From positions 62,001 through 126,000 of the forward strand of contig WXFD01000010.1 in NCBI GenBank assembly GCA_009877105.1: DNA of 64,000 nucleotides, read 5' to 3'. This stretch comes from Bacteroidales bacterium. GTDB lineage: Bacteria; Bacteroidota; Bacteroidia; Bacteroidales; VadinHA17. A program made the translations under genes and the position numbers. How positions within the stretch are numbered: the stretch's first letter is position 1; each line of letters starts with the position of its first letter. The notes under the pieces are model-generated. The model searched no databases, was not told the DNA's origin, and worked only from the letters and a program-made list of their open reading frames with translations. Below are positions 45,401-54,264 of this stretch, in pieces.

Positions 45401-46660
45401 ATGGCAAGTGCAAATGACAAGGTGATCCTGGCGCTGATTGGTGCCGGCGGGCGGGGAACCCAGGTTATCCTCAGCATGCAGAAGTGCCTGCCGGGCGTTG
45501 AAGTAAAATACGTTTGCGATGTCGATCAGGAAAGAGGGGGCAGGGCAATCGACGAACTTGAAAAACAGCAGAAGGTCAGGCCTGAACGTATCAACGACAT
45601 GCGGTTCTCATTTGATGATAAAGACGTAGATGCAGTTGTGATCTGCACCCCGGAACACTGGCATGCACTGGCAACGGTGCGTGCATGCCAGGCAGGAAAG
45701 GATGTTTATGTTGAGAAAAATATTTCGCTAACCATCCCTGAAGGAAGGAAAATGATCGAGGCAGCGAAAAGATACGGACGTATCATTCAATGCGGTTTTC
45801 AGAACCGTAGCGCCCCGTACAACTTCTCGGCCAGGGATTATATTTTGAGCGGAAAGCTTGGAAAGATCGCACTGATAAAAGCTTATTGCATGCTCCCGGG
45901 AAATAAACCGTGGCTTTACAAGGAAGACTCGCCGGTGCCTGAGGGTCTCGACTGGGATCAATGGCTCGGTCCGGCACCGCTGGTTCCGTATAATGTGAGC
46001 CGTCATAAGGGTTACAACGAATTCTGGGCATATTCATGCGGCCTGCCGTTGGCCGACTGCTGCCATGTGATTGACCTGGCCAGAATGGTCATCGGCGATC
46101 CGGGCCATCCCGCTTCAGTCTATTGCGCCGGCGGCAGGGTGCTTTATGATGACAACAGGGAAATTCCGGATAACCAGACCATTACTTATGATTTCGGAGG
46201 TATTCCCGTGACTGTTGAAGCTTCCATCTATGGCGAATACCTGTCAAAGGCATCACCTGAGATCCGTTTTGGAAACCTGTTCCCAAACTGGCCCTTTAAC
46301 AGCGACAGAATGGAAATATACGGAACAGAGGGCATGATGTATCTCGGACGGCACGGGGCTGGCTGGCAGGTGCTTGGAAAAAACTCGGAGATAATTGCAC
46401 AGGAATATGGCTATTTTCCTGATGAGGTCCACCAGCAGGATTTTATTAATTGTATCAGAACCAGAAAAGTGCCAAACTCGAACATTGAACAGGGCCATTT
46501 GAGCGCTACTCTTGTTCATCTGGCAAATATTTCATACAGGTTGGGCAAAAAACAGCTGTTTTTCGACAGTGTGAATGAAAAAGTTATGAACGAGGAAGAA
46601 GCAAATATCATATCAGAAGGTCATTACAGGCCGAAATATGAAATTCCGGAAATTGTCTGA
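45401..46660 (+). CDS. Gfo/Idh/MocA oxidoreductase without signal, EKN variant
   Basis: This 419-residue paralogue of the preceding gene starts MASANDKVILALIGAGGRGTQ and lacks the Tat signal; only five residues precede the region where its paralogue's mature domain starts, and no upstream in-frame signal exists. The catalytic motif is VYVEKNIS, again with Lys but no Pro. CTPEHWHALA and QCGFQNRSAPYNF align with the neighbour's equivalents. It may be a cytoplasmic counterpart, or a copy that lost its signal peptide. Confidence 0.86.
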   Translation: MASANDKVILALIGAGGRGTQVILSMQKCLPGVEVKYVCDVDQERGGRAIDELEKQQKVRPERINDMRFSFDDKDVDAVVICTPEHWHALATVRACQAGKDVYVEKNISLTIPEGRKMIEAAKRYGRIIQCGFQNRSAPYNFSARDYILSGKLGKIALIKAYCMLPGNKPWLYKEDSPVPEGLDWDQWLGPAPLVPYNVSRHKGYNEFWAYSCGLPLADCCHVIDLARMVIGDPGHPASVYCAGGRVLYDDNREIPDNQTITYDFGGIPVTVEASIYGEYLSKASPEIRFGNLFPNWPFNSDRMEIYGTEGMMYLGRHGAGWQVLGKNSEIIAQEYGYFPDEVHQQDFINCIRTRKVPNSNIEQGHLSATLVHLANISYRLGKKQLFFDSVNEKVMNEEEANIISEGHYRPKYEIPEIV

Positions 46661-47420
46661 TAAAAATATGACTATTAATAAAAAAATAATGAAAAGAATT
46701 GTGAAACTATTCACAGCTTCAGTGATACTGATTGCGATTCTTGCTGCCATAGCTGTGGCAAAAACCCTGGGGCGTACCGAGATAAGGATTGACATCCATC
46801 AGAACAGGGAACTGATCCATCTTTCAACCTTTGCAGAGCCTCCGCAATTTGCGATATGGCTTGAAGACCCGGTAAGCAGGGACCTTAAAACGGTATTTGT
46901 TACTCACAGGGTTGCCGCCGGCGACTGGGAAGGCAAGGCAAATGTGCCGAATGCTCTGCCTTACTGGTCAGAATTGTTTAGGAAAAACGGAAAAACACCG
47001 GGCCAGTCGGGAAACCTTGGAGCCTCTGACCTGGTTATTTCCGGTGCTACTCCGAAGGCTGATTATTTTACAATACGTGTGGAAGTTCCGCCGGAATCAG
47101 AATGGATCTGCTGGATTGAAATGAATCTTGCCGGTGATTTCAATGATGCTTACCCGGAGATCGATTCCCGTTCCTACCAGGAGGATGAATTCAAGGATGG
47201 GCAGCCTGCCCTGTTGTACAGGGCCGATATTCTTTCTGTTGAAAGATCGGAATACAATCCCGGACTTTATGCCCAGTCGGTGTGGAGCAGTGATACAGTA
47301 TTCATCGAACCTGTCGGCGATGGAATAACAACTGCAAAAAATGTCTTCGATACGATACGAATCTCGGTCAACAGACCAAAGCCCAGACTTATCAACAAAT
47401 ACAAGATTAAGGAAATATAG
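46638..47420 (+). CDS. Membrane-anchored or exported DUF2271-like protein
   Basis: The 260-residue protein has an N-terminal hydrophobic segment (about residues 23-41, LFTASVILIAILAAIAVA) and a soluble part with FAIWLEDPVSRDLKTVFVTH, ALPYWSELF and SGATPKADYF, which I recall from the DUF2271 family of predicted periplasmic proteins. Function is unknown. The start is uncertain: ATG 46638 overlaps the upstream gene by 23 bases, and ATGs at 46668 and 46689 are also possible. Confidence 0.6.
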   Translation: MKFRKLSDKNMTINKKIMKRIVKLFTASVILIAILAAIAVAKTLGRTEIRIDIHQNRELIHLSTFAEPPQFAIWLEDPVSRDLKTVFVTHRVAAGDWEGKANVPNALPYWSELFRKNGKTPGQSGNLGASDLVISGATPKADYFTIRVEVPPESEWICWIEMNLAGDFNDAYPEIDSRSYQEDEFKDGQPALLYRADILSVERSEYNPGLYAQSVWSSDTVFIEPVGDGITTAKNVFDTIRISVNRPKPRLINKYKIKEI

Positions 47421-47486
47421 CTCCGGATACCGGAGTGATAATACAGAACCGGAACATCGATATTGCAAAATAAAAATCACCTGACC

Positions 47487-48902
47487 ATGAAAAAAAAAGC
47501 AATTAATCCGACGAGGCGCGAGTTTCTTGCGCGGACCGGAGCCGGAGCCGCAGGGCTCGTTCTGGGCCTGAACGGGATAGATGCCGACAGTTATTCAAGA
47601 ATAATTGGCTCGAATGAAAAGATCAGGGTGGGGTTCATGGGAACCGGGAACCGCGGAACCCAGCTGCTCCACACCTTTATGACAATGCCTGACTGCGAAA
47701 CCGCTGCTTTGTGCGACGTTTATGAGCCTTACATAACCCGTCAGTACGACAAGGTTGATCCCCGCTATATCAGCACACGTCCGCAGCAGATCCCGAAGAT
47801 GGGAGAGGCCTTCACAGGTAAAGTCGGAAGATATTCCGATTACAGGAAAATGCTTGAAAACAGGGATATCGACGCTGTGGTCATAGCAACACCCGATCAC
47901 TGGCACGCGCTGCAGACCATCCATTCACTTCAGGCTGAGAAGCATGTGTATGTTGAGAAACCGGTTTCAAAGACGATTTCTGAGGGCCGTGCCATGGTTA
48001 AGGCCGCAGCCGCATCGGGCAAGATAGTCACCGTTGGCCTCAACAGGAGAGCCTCTTCGACTTTCATGAAACTCGCCGGTGAGATCCCCGCGGGCAGGAT
48101 CGGAAAGGTTACTTTCGCAAGTGCCTGCCATGTAAGCAATATGTATCCCTCCGGCATTGGCAGATTCAAACCGGAAACTCCGCCTGGTGACCTCAACTGG
48201 GATGCATGGCTCGGCCCAAGGGCCTACAGGCCCTACCAGTACAATATTGCACCCTATATGTTCAGATGGTGGGAAGATTATGCCAACCAGATATCAAATA
48301 ACGGCGTTCATTACCTCGATCTGATAAGATGGATGCTTGGTGAAACGGCACCTGTATGGATAAGTGCAGGCGGAGGAAAGTATGCGGTCGATGACGACCG
48401 CACAATTCCCGACACTATGCAGGCAACATTCGAATTTGCTTCGGGAGCTATTGTTTCAATCAACATCATTGAAACGAGTTCGGGAAGTTTTATCCCATAC
48501 GGATTCATTGAGATGCGGGGAACAAAAGCCACCCTTCTGACAGGAGAGAATGACTACCGTATTGTCCCCACCCGTCCGGGTCAGTTCCAGTCATGGGAAA
48601 CTCTTACTGATGCTGAATCGGTGGACCTTGCCACGGAAAATCCCCGTTTACTCAACGACGGCAGATCCAGCGACAGTACAACAAACCTGGCCCGTAATTT
48701 CCTTGATTGCATAAAAACGGGAAAAACGCCGTTCTGCACCCTGGAAGAGGGCCATCGTTCAACGAGTCTCGCCCATCTGGCTACAATTGCCATGCTTACC
48801 AATGAAAAGCTCAGATGGGATGCCGTTTCTGAAAAGTTCCTCAACAGCGACAAGGCAAACACATTGCTTGCCTATGAATACAGGAAACCCTATACCCTTT
48901 GA
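47487..48902 (+). CDS. Tat-exported Gfo/Idh/MocA oxidoreductase, canonical EKP
   Basis: From ATG 47487 the 471-residue protein has a Tat signal PTRREFLARTGAGAAGLVLG, the Rossmann motif VGFMGTGNRGTQ and IATPDHWHALQ, with the canonical VYVEKPVS. It belongs to the exported Gfo/Idh/MocA group frequent in Bacteroidota and Planctomycetota glycan loci. It ends 4 bases before the alpha/beta hydrolase gene. The substrate is unknown; oxidation of a glycoside hydroxyl is the family expectation. Confidence 0.88.
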   Translation: MKKKAINPTRREFLARTGAGAAGLVLGLNGIDADSYSRIIGSNEKIRVGFMGTGNRGTQLLHTFMTMPDCETAALCDVYEPYITRQYDKVDPRYISTRPQQIPKMGEAFTGKVGRYSDYRKMLENRDIDAVVIATPDHWHALQTIHSLQAEKHVYVEKPVSKTISEGRAMVKAAAASGKIVTVGLNRRASSTFMKLAGEIPAGRIGKVTFASACHVSNMYPSGIGRFKPETPPGDLNWDAWLGPRAYRPYQYNIAPYMFRWWEDYANQISNNGVHYLDLIRWMLGETAPVWISAGGGKYAVDDDRTIPDTMQATFEFASGAIVSINIIETSSGSFIPYGFIEMRGTKATLLTGENDYRIVPTRPGQFQSWETLTDAESVDLATENPRLLNDGRSSDSTTNLARNFLDCIKTGKTPFCTLEEGHRSTSLAHLATIAMLTNEKLRWDAVSEKFLNSDKANTLLAYEYRKPYTL

Positions 48903-48906
48903 AAAG

Positions 48907-50025
48907 ATGAAAGCATTCCGGGAAAAATTTCTTACTCTTCTTGCGGCTGTTTTTATATCGGCAGGCGGCTACGGATTATGCCAGACCACCGTGAGATCAG
49001 TCGATGAAACTGAACTTGCCAGGACCGATTCGTATGCCAGGCAGCTGGAAGACTTTCTTGTCGATTATCTTGTTGATCAATACGATAAGCGATCTGAATT
49101 ATTGTGGAACCGGGATTATTCTTCGGTTGATGCCTTTCTCAGAAGCGTCGAACCCAACCGGTCGAGATGGAGATCGGCAGTTATTAAACCACCCGTCCTG
49201 GTAAAGACCGCTCCGCTGCATAAAGAGCCATATAACATCGAAGGTGTTACCGCCGAATGGATAGAGCTTCCTCTCGGCTCGCTGACGGCCCAGGCCATCC
49301 TTGCCTTTCCGTCGAAAGGCTCAATTGGGAAAGTCCCGCTGATAATTGTTCAGCACGGCATTGCCAGCAGCCCCGAAACAACTTTCAGGGACGGCAACTA
49401 TCATGCCTATGCAAAAGCACTTCTGGATAACGGGTTTGCCGTTCTCGTTCCGATGAATCTCCGCTCCTACGAACGGAGAAACAGGATAGAGCGGTTGTGC
49501 AGGTTGGCGGATGTCAGCCTTCCGGGTATTGAGCTGGTCAGGGTGCAGCATCTGCTTGATGCAGTGATGGACGACCCGCGCATTGATCAGGACAGGATAG
49601 GTATGTGGGGCCTGTCGCTGGGAGGCATGGCCACGATGTTCTGGATGCCCCTGGAACCAAGGATAAAGGCAGGCGTCGTATCCGCATGGTTCAACCATCG
49701 CAGGAACAAGATGGCAATTCCCGACGACCGCTATTCCTGCTTTCTTGAAACTCCCGAAGAACATGCCTTCTTCACCTCATGGCTGACCGAGTTTACCGAT
49801 CACGACGTGGTTTCACTGATCTGCCCAAGGCCCCTGCTGATACAGCATGGCAAAAAAGACGGTATAGCATACTGGCCCCAGGTGGTTACTGAGTTTGAAG
49901 TTGCCAGGACTCATTATGAAAAGCTCAGTTCAGGCGACAGAATCGAACTTGACCTGCATGAAGGGGGCCATGAAGCCATAATTGATAGCGGTATCCGTTT
50001 TCTTTCCAGGTGGCTGGGGAAATAG
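48907..50025 (+). CDS. Exported alpha/beta hydrolase (esterase/dienelactone hydrolase-like)
   Basis: The 372-residue protein from ATG 48907 has a signal peptide (LLAAVFISAGGYGLCQ). The nucleophile elbow is GLSLGG (Ser), IQHGKKDGIAYW holds the likely acid, and EGGHEAI the catalytic His. It resembles acetyl xylan esterase or dienelactone hydrolase-type enzymes in glycan loci and may deacetylate a polysaccharide. The frame opens upstream inside the preceding gene, but only this start gives a signal peptide. Confidence 0.8.
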   Translation: MKAFREKFLTLLAAVFISAGGYGLCQTTVRSVDETELARTDSYARQLEDFLVDYLVDQYDKRSELLWNRDYSSVDAFLRSVEPNRSRWRSAVIKPPVLVKTAPLHKEPYNIEGVTAEWIELPLGSLTAQAILAFPSKGSIGKVPLIIVQHGIASSPETTFRDGNYHAYAKALLDNGFAVLVPMNLRSYERRNRIERLCRLADVSLPGIELVRVQHLLDAVMDDPRIDQDRIGMWGLSLGGMATMFWMPLEPRIKAGVVSAWFNHRRNKMAIPDDRYSCFLETPEEHAFFTSWLTEFTDHDVVSLICPRPLLIQHGKKDGIAYWPQVVTEFEVARTHYEKLSSGDRIELDLHEGGHEAIIDSGIRFLSRWLGK

Positions 50026-50031
50026 CGCTTT

Positions 50032-50056
50032 CCCGGTCCGGAGGTTTCCGGGTTTT
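50032..50056. terminator. Weak hairpin between convergent genes
   Basis: CCCGG (50032-50036) and CCGGG (50048-50052) form a 5-base stem followed by TTTT. It could end transcription of the plus-strand run, but the stem is short. Confidence 0.3.
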
Positions 50057-51615
50057 CAGGAATACCATGGCCGGTCGCGGCTGATCTTTGAACTGAATAT
50101 ATCGAAAGCTATATTCGCATTTTCAATAACCTGGAAATCAAACATTCCGAGGCAGACAAAATCAGCCCCGCCCTCAAAGGCATAACGAATGCCGTCTTCA
50201 GGCTTTATTGCCCCTGCAGCCAGGACCTTGTATGCGATCCAGGGGATTTCCTGATCCCTGAAGAACCCGGCAGTCAGCTTGTCTGACATGCACCATATGT
50301 TGTCATGGGCCATGTTATGATCATCCCCGTCAACGGGTAGTTCATGGCTGGAGGGATCGACCGGCGTGACCGACCAGTAATTGTGATGATGGTAGGTTTT
50401 CATGAAGAAATCGGGTTTGATATCGTTCTCCACGCAGGCTTTGGGAACCATGAGCGAATGCGCCGCCGTTCCCGCAATCAGCCCCCGGCTTTGAATATAT
50501 TCAATGGGCTTGCGGATATGATCTATCCTGTTCCCCGATATGATCTTGTCGGCTATGCCGCCGTGTATAAACGCCCCGATGGCTCCGTGATCAATTGCAG
50601 TTTTAATATTTGACAGATCATCATTATCAGGATATGTCTGAGCCAGCCATTTTACCCTGCCACCCCGCTGCCAGTACTTCTCAAGTATCCGGATAGTGTT
50701 CTCGTCGCACCTGAGAATGGCGGTATTAATTCCACAGGCCTCACATAACCATAATGTTTCGATGACCTTTTCATCCGTGAAGTACTTTTTGAGCCAGGTC
50801 GATACATAAATCAGATCACGTGAATGTGCAAACCCGCTTATTAGGTTGCCTCCGATAATGATCCTGCTTAAGGGAACGTCCCTGATCCTGCCCTGCGGTA
50901 CCTGCCCCCTGAGCTCCCTGATTGAATAATCCCTCCCGAGGACCAGTGAAGCACCGCTTACGGCGTCGCTTTTCCTGGCAAGATTGTCTTCCTCAAAGCT
51001 GAACCATCCCCTCTTTTTTGCCATCCCGAAAAAAGCGGCCCCGAAAATAGGGATGACAGCCAGATTTTTTATCAGCTCGCGCCGGCTGGTATCATGTGAT
51101 TCAATAATTTCGTGATTGTCCTTTGGAGGGAATTTGGCATCTTTCCTTTCGGAATGAGTGAGAAGTATCCATCGCTGAACGCTGTAAAGATAATTTGCCG
51201 GAAACGCTGCAATGACAATGAGTACCACGGCCTCGAGCAGATTGTAGTTAATGATGTAGAAATGGCTGGTTGACGGATACGAGGATGGCATGAACGGCGG
51301 ATTGGCTATGTAATAAAGCAGCAGGAGGAATGTGCCGGCTATGGCTGAGATCCGGGTAAATAAGCCCAGGAAAAGACAGGCACCGATAGCGATCAGTCCC
51401 CAGATATTTAGAAAATCAACAATGCCAAGGGCTGTCCCGTTTCCGGTTATCCAATGGAAGAATCCCGAAAAAAGCCATTTCGACTCCATCAGGTACGAGG
51501 TTGACGACCATCCCGGATTAAAAGCCTTGGCAATGCCTTCATACAGAAAATGCCAGCCTGTAACTGTCCTGAGAACAGTAAACAGCCATCTTGAGGATTC
51601 CTTGTAAATGTTCAT
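50056..51615 (-). CDS. DoxX-like membrane domain fused to an exported aldo/keto reductase-like TIM barrel
   Basis: The 519-residue protein begins with a DoxX-type four-helix membrane domain (about residues 8-150, including GWHFLYEGIAK and LFLGLFTRISAIAG). A linker leads to a Tat-like segment SRRELIKNLA (177-186) with a further hydrophobic stretch, then a C-terminal domain from about 230 (SRIIIGGNLISGF, AILRCDENTI, HGAIGAFIHGG, GLIAGTAAH, WIAYKVLAAGAI) that resembles an aldo/keto reductase-type TIM barrel. The fusion suggests a membrane redox enzyme facing the periplasm. I see no close characterised relative. It converges with the plus-strand exported gene run and is followed upstream by a DegT gene. 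Confidence 0.65.
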   Translation of the reverse strand: MNIYKESSRWLFTVLRTVTGWHFLYEGIAKAFNPGWSSTSYLMESKWLFSGFFHWITGNGTALGIVDFLNIWGLIAIGACLFLGLFTRISAIAGTFLLLLYYIANPPFMPSSYPSTSHFYIINYNLLEAVVLIVIAAFPANYLYSVQRWILLTHSERKDAKFPPKDNHEIIESHDTSRRELIKNLAVIPIFGAAFFGMAKKRGWFSFEEDNLARKSDAVSGASLVLGRDYSIRELRGQVPQGRIRDVPLSRIIIGGNLISGFAHSRDLIYVSTWLKKYFTDEKVIETLWLCEACGINTAILRCDENTIRILEKYWQRGGRVKWLAQTYPDNDDLSNIKTAIDHGAIGAFIHGGIADKIISGNRIDHIRKPIEYIQSRGLIAGTAAHSLMVPKACVENDIKPDFFMKTYHHHNYWSVTPVDPSSHELPVDGDDHNMAHDNIWCMSDKLTAGFFRDQEIPWIAYKVLAAGAIKPEDGIRYAFEGGADFVCLGMFDFQVIENANIAFDIFSSKISRDRPWYS

Positions 51616-51680
51616 TTTCGTCCTGCTTTTTCTGAAAACCGTTTTCTCCGTTAATTGTATGATTGAATATGACCGGAAAT

Positions 51681-52901
51681 TTACCTGGAGTTTACATATT
51701 TCTGTATCTTAAGTATGGCTTCTGCAAAAAGCTCCATATCATGTCTCGTTCCCAGCATTGCATTCTGAAATATCCAAACAGCCTCTTCATTGCATGCCCT
51801 CTCTGCTACAGGGCAATGTACCTTTGAATAATCAACATTTCCGGGGATCGCATAGCACATGAAGTTTTTTTCCCGGAACAAAGGCTGTTTATACAGGGGC
51901 TGCGGATATCCCATGAAACAGGGGACGCCTTCGGCAGCAAGCATTTCCGCAAAATCTTTTTTGGAAAGATTGCTGAATTTTGACTTGTCATACTTGAAAA
52001 TGTAGAGATGATAGCTGTGCAGGGTTTCCCCGACCCCCCTGTCAAGCGGCGTGATGCCGTCAATCTCTTCCAGCAGCGAATTGAGGTAGGTGCCGTTTTC
52101 ATGCCGGAGCTTTGTCTGGTGATCAAGCCGTTTCATCTGGTTCAGCAGAAGTGCCGACTGAATCTGTGTTATCCTGTAATTGCATCCAAGGTAATGATGC
52201 TCATACCATTCTCCTCCCTTGACCCGCCCCACATTGCGGAGTGAATCCATCATGGCCGACAGTTCGCCGTCATTGGTTGTGATCATGCCTCCTTCGCCGG
52301 AGGTCAGGTTTTTTGATGACTGGAAACTGAAGCAGCCGGCATCGCCGATACTTCCGAGTTTTTTACCCTTATATTCGGCTCCGTGTCCATGGCATGCATC
52401 CTCGATGACCCTGAGGTCAAACCGTCCGGCAATTTCCATGATCCTGTCCATATCGCAGGCCTGTCCGGAAAAATGTACCGGAATAATTGCCCTGGTACGC
52501 TTTGTAACCGCCTTCTCTACCTCATCAGGGTTAATATTGTAGGTTCCCGGATCGATATCGGCAAATACCGGGATGCAGTTTGCTTCAAGCACAATGGAGG
52601 CGGTTGCAATAAAAGTATACGGAGTGATGATCACCTCGTCGCCGGGCCTCACACCACAGGCGATCAGGGCAAGACGCAGGGCCACCGAGCCGTTGACACA
52701 GCTGAGAGCATACCTGGTACCGCAGAATTCAGCAAACCTGTCCTCGAAATCCCTGACAATATCACCGCAGTCGGGGTTGCCCCATTCGCCGCTCCGTACA
52801 ACTCCGGCTACCGCTTCAATATCAGACTCGTCATATATGGGCCATGGGAATGATTTCTCAACTGTTTTGATTCCCCCGTAAAGAGCAGGTTTATTATTCA
52901 T
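51681..52901 (-). CDS. DegT/DnrJ/EryC1 family PLP aminotransferase homologue (cytoplasmic)
   Basis: The 406-residue protein has the DegT pattern: VNGSVALRLALIACG, IITPYTFIATASIVL, VIEDACHGHGAEYKG and the PLP lysine in FSFQSSKNLTSGEGG. There is no signal peptide. It is related to the Tat-signal DegT protein at 39426-40805. Members transaminate keto sugars or dehydrate sugars. It starts divergently from the gene-free region and lies 66 bases upstream of the DoxX fusion gene, so they may share a transcript. Confidence 0.87.
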   Translation of the reverse strand: MNNKPALYGGIKTVEKSFPWPIYDESDIEAVAGVVRSGEWGNPDCGDIVRDFEDRFAEFCGTRYALSCVNGSVALRLALIACGVRPGDEVIITPYTFIATASIVLEANCIPVFADIDPGTYNINPDEVEKAVTKRTRAIIPVHFSGQACDMDRIMEIAGRFDLRVIEDACHGHGAEYKGKKLGSIGDAGCFSFQSSKNLTSGEGGMITTNDGELSAMMDSLRNVGRVKGGEWYEHHYLGCNYRITQIQSALLLNQMKRLDHQTKLRHENGTYLNSLLEEIDGITPLDRGVGETLHSYHLYIFKYDKSKFSNLSKKDFAEMLAAEGVPCFMGYPQPLYKQPLFREKNFMCYAIPGNVDYSKVHCPVAERACNEEAVWIFQNAMLGTRHDMELFAEAILKIQKYVNSR

Positions 52902-53116
52902 ACTGTTATTAAAGTATTATGATTTACCAGAATATTGAAGGTCAGATAGGAATTTATAGAACAAAACAATTTGCTATATTGATTAATATATTGAGTGTTA
53001 ATATGTTAACAGTCTAATGCAAAATTGTAACAGTAATGATGCTGAGTAAAGATATTAATAATATTCCTGAATTTAAAAGGGGAGGTAACCATATCTGTCC
53101 AGGCCGGAACTAATTC

Positions 53117-53148
53117 CTGACTCAGTGAGATGCCTATCACTGAGCCAG
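53117..53148. repeat. Inverted repeat in the gene-free region
   Basis: CTCAGTGA at 53121-53128 pairs exactly with TCACTGAG at 53137-53144, and outer CTG/CAG triplets extend the stem with one mismatch. No T-tract follows on either strand. It may be an operator or a small structured RNA element. Confidence 0.6.
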
Positions 53149-53744
53149 CTTATATAATCCTAAATACCTTTTCCATAACATGGGCATGCAGTTTAATGCC
53201 ATTTCCTCCATACCCGTTACGGCTGATTAAATTGGACTATCATTGATTTTCATATCAACTCCGGACACAGATCCGCAGCCTGAAAATAAATGTATTTGCT
53301 GACAGGAGACAGAATGACATGCATCTGAGTGTCTGACAAAGGATTCCTCAGCCGGTGAATTGACTGCTGTGCCGGAGGATATCTGGCATGAATGAAGAAA
53401 TTTATGTGTTAATAATAATAAGCCCGGAATTTAGGTAATAACTCCGGTCCCGGAGGAATATACTACATGTCAGGTCGTCCTTACAGTGTAGATCCATTGA
53501 AGTTCTGACTGAATTAATTGATTTTTCCCGATGGTTTAATCGGGGTTTGAGATAACGGGAGCCGGGAATCTTGTGCTGAATGGCCATCATAACATGTAAA
53601 TCTGTATGTAAAATATTTTCATAATGTTGGATTTGCAGGAATTTTTTTTTATATTTGGTTGTCCTAAGACCATGGTTTGGAAATATAATCACGATTCAGG
53701 CTTGTTTTTCAGATGTGTTTGTCGGTTCGGATTTTTAAGATGCG

Positions 53745-53772
53745 TTGATCGCAGATAAGCGGCTTACTTTTG
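53745..53772 (+). promoter_or_regulatory. Putative promoter upstream of susC
   Basis: TACTTTTG at 53765-53772 matches TAnnTTTG; a TTG at 53745-53747 lies 17 bases before it, slightly closer than the usual -33 spacing. If used, the susC leader would be about 490 bases long. Confidence 0.35.
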
Positions 53773-54137
53773 CTGGTTTTAGAATCTCGGTCAAACCTTA
53801 ATGAAATCAAATGTCGATCTTCAGGACACAGAAGATTGTAATTCGAATTCCGGAAAGCAAATTAGCTTTAGGGTCGGGTATTTTTTTAATAAAACCTGAC
53901 GTGGAAGAGTTATTCCCTGTTTGTAAAATTCTGGGCGTCATATCTATTTTCAAAGCGCTGTCCGGTATCGGAATATATTCCGGTAATCTCAATATCATCG
54001 GGTATTGTTTATATCACGGCCCGCCGGCTCGTGGCTAATTCTGGTAATTCCATCGGCGTTATTTTATTAGCGCTTCATATTTCTAAAAGCTAACCTAAAT
54101 TTAAAATCATGAAATCATCACATCCTATCTAAATGAG

Positions 54138-54160
54138 CAACGGGCACAGATTACCCGTTG
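54138..54160 (+). other. Leader hairpin before susC
   Basis: CAACGGG (54138-54144) and CCCGTTG (54154-54160) form a perfect 7-base stem with a 9-base loop, about 105 bases before the susC ATG. It could be an attenuator or stability element. A T-rich run of four follows nine bases later, which is weak for a terminator. Confidence 0.4.
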
Positions 54161-54264
54161 AGACTGACTTTTAACCAACAGGATCTCAGTTAATTAAAAG
54201 TGATCTTGCCTGGTTTTTAACAAATTTCCCTAAAATTCTAATTAAACACTCATCTACTAACCTT

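Larger units (their letters stand above)
52902..54264. other. Gene-free region upstream of susC
   Basis: This AT-rich stretch contains no frame that I can support; short frames at 53402-53692 (minus) and 53811-54038 (plus) have no recognisable sequence or start signals. It holds an inverted repeat at 53117-53148, a promoter-like box at 53765-53772 and a hairpin at 54138-54160. It is much longer than other spacers here and could contain a long susC leader, a small RNA or decayed DNA. Confidence 0.7.

Noticed and set aside
53402-53692. 96-residue minus-strand frame in the gene-free region
   Set aside because: No recognisable motif, atypical composition and no ribosome binding site; likely chance.
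53811-54038. 75-residue plus-strand frame upstream of susC
   Set aside because: No similarity recognised, no signal peptide and no start signal; probably untranslated leader.
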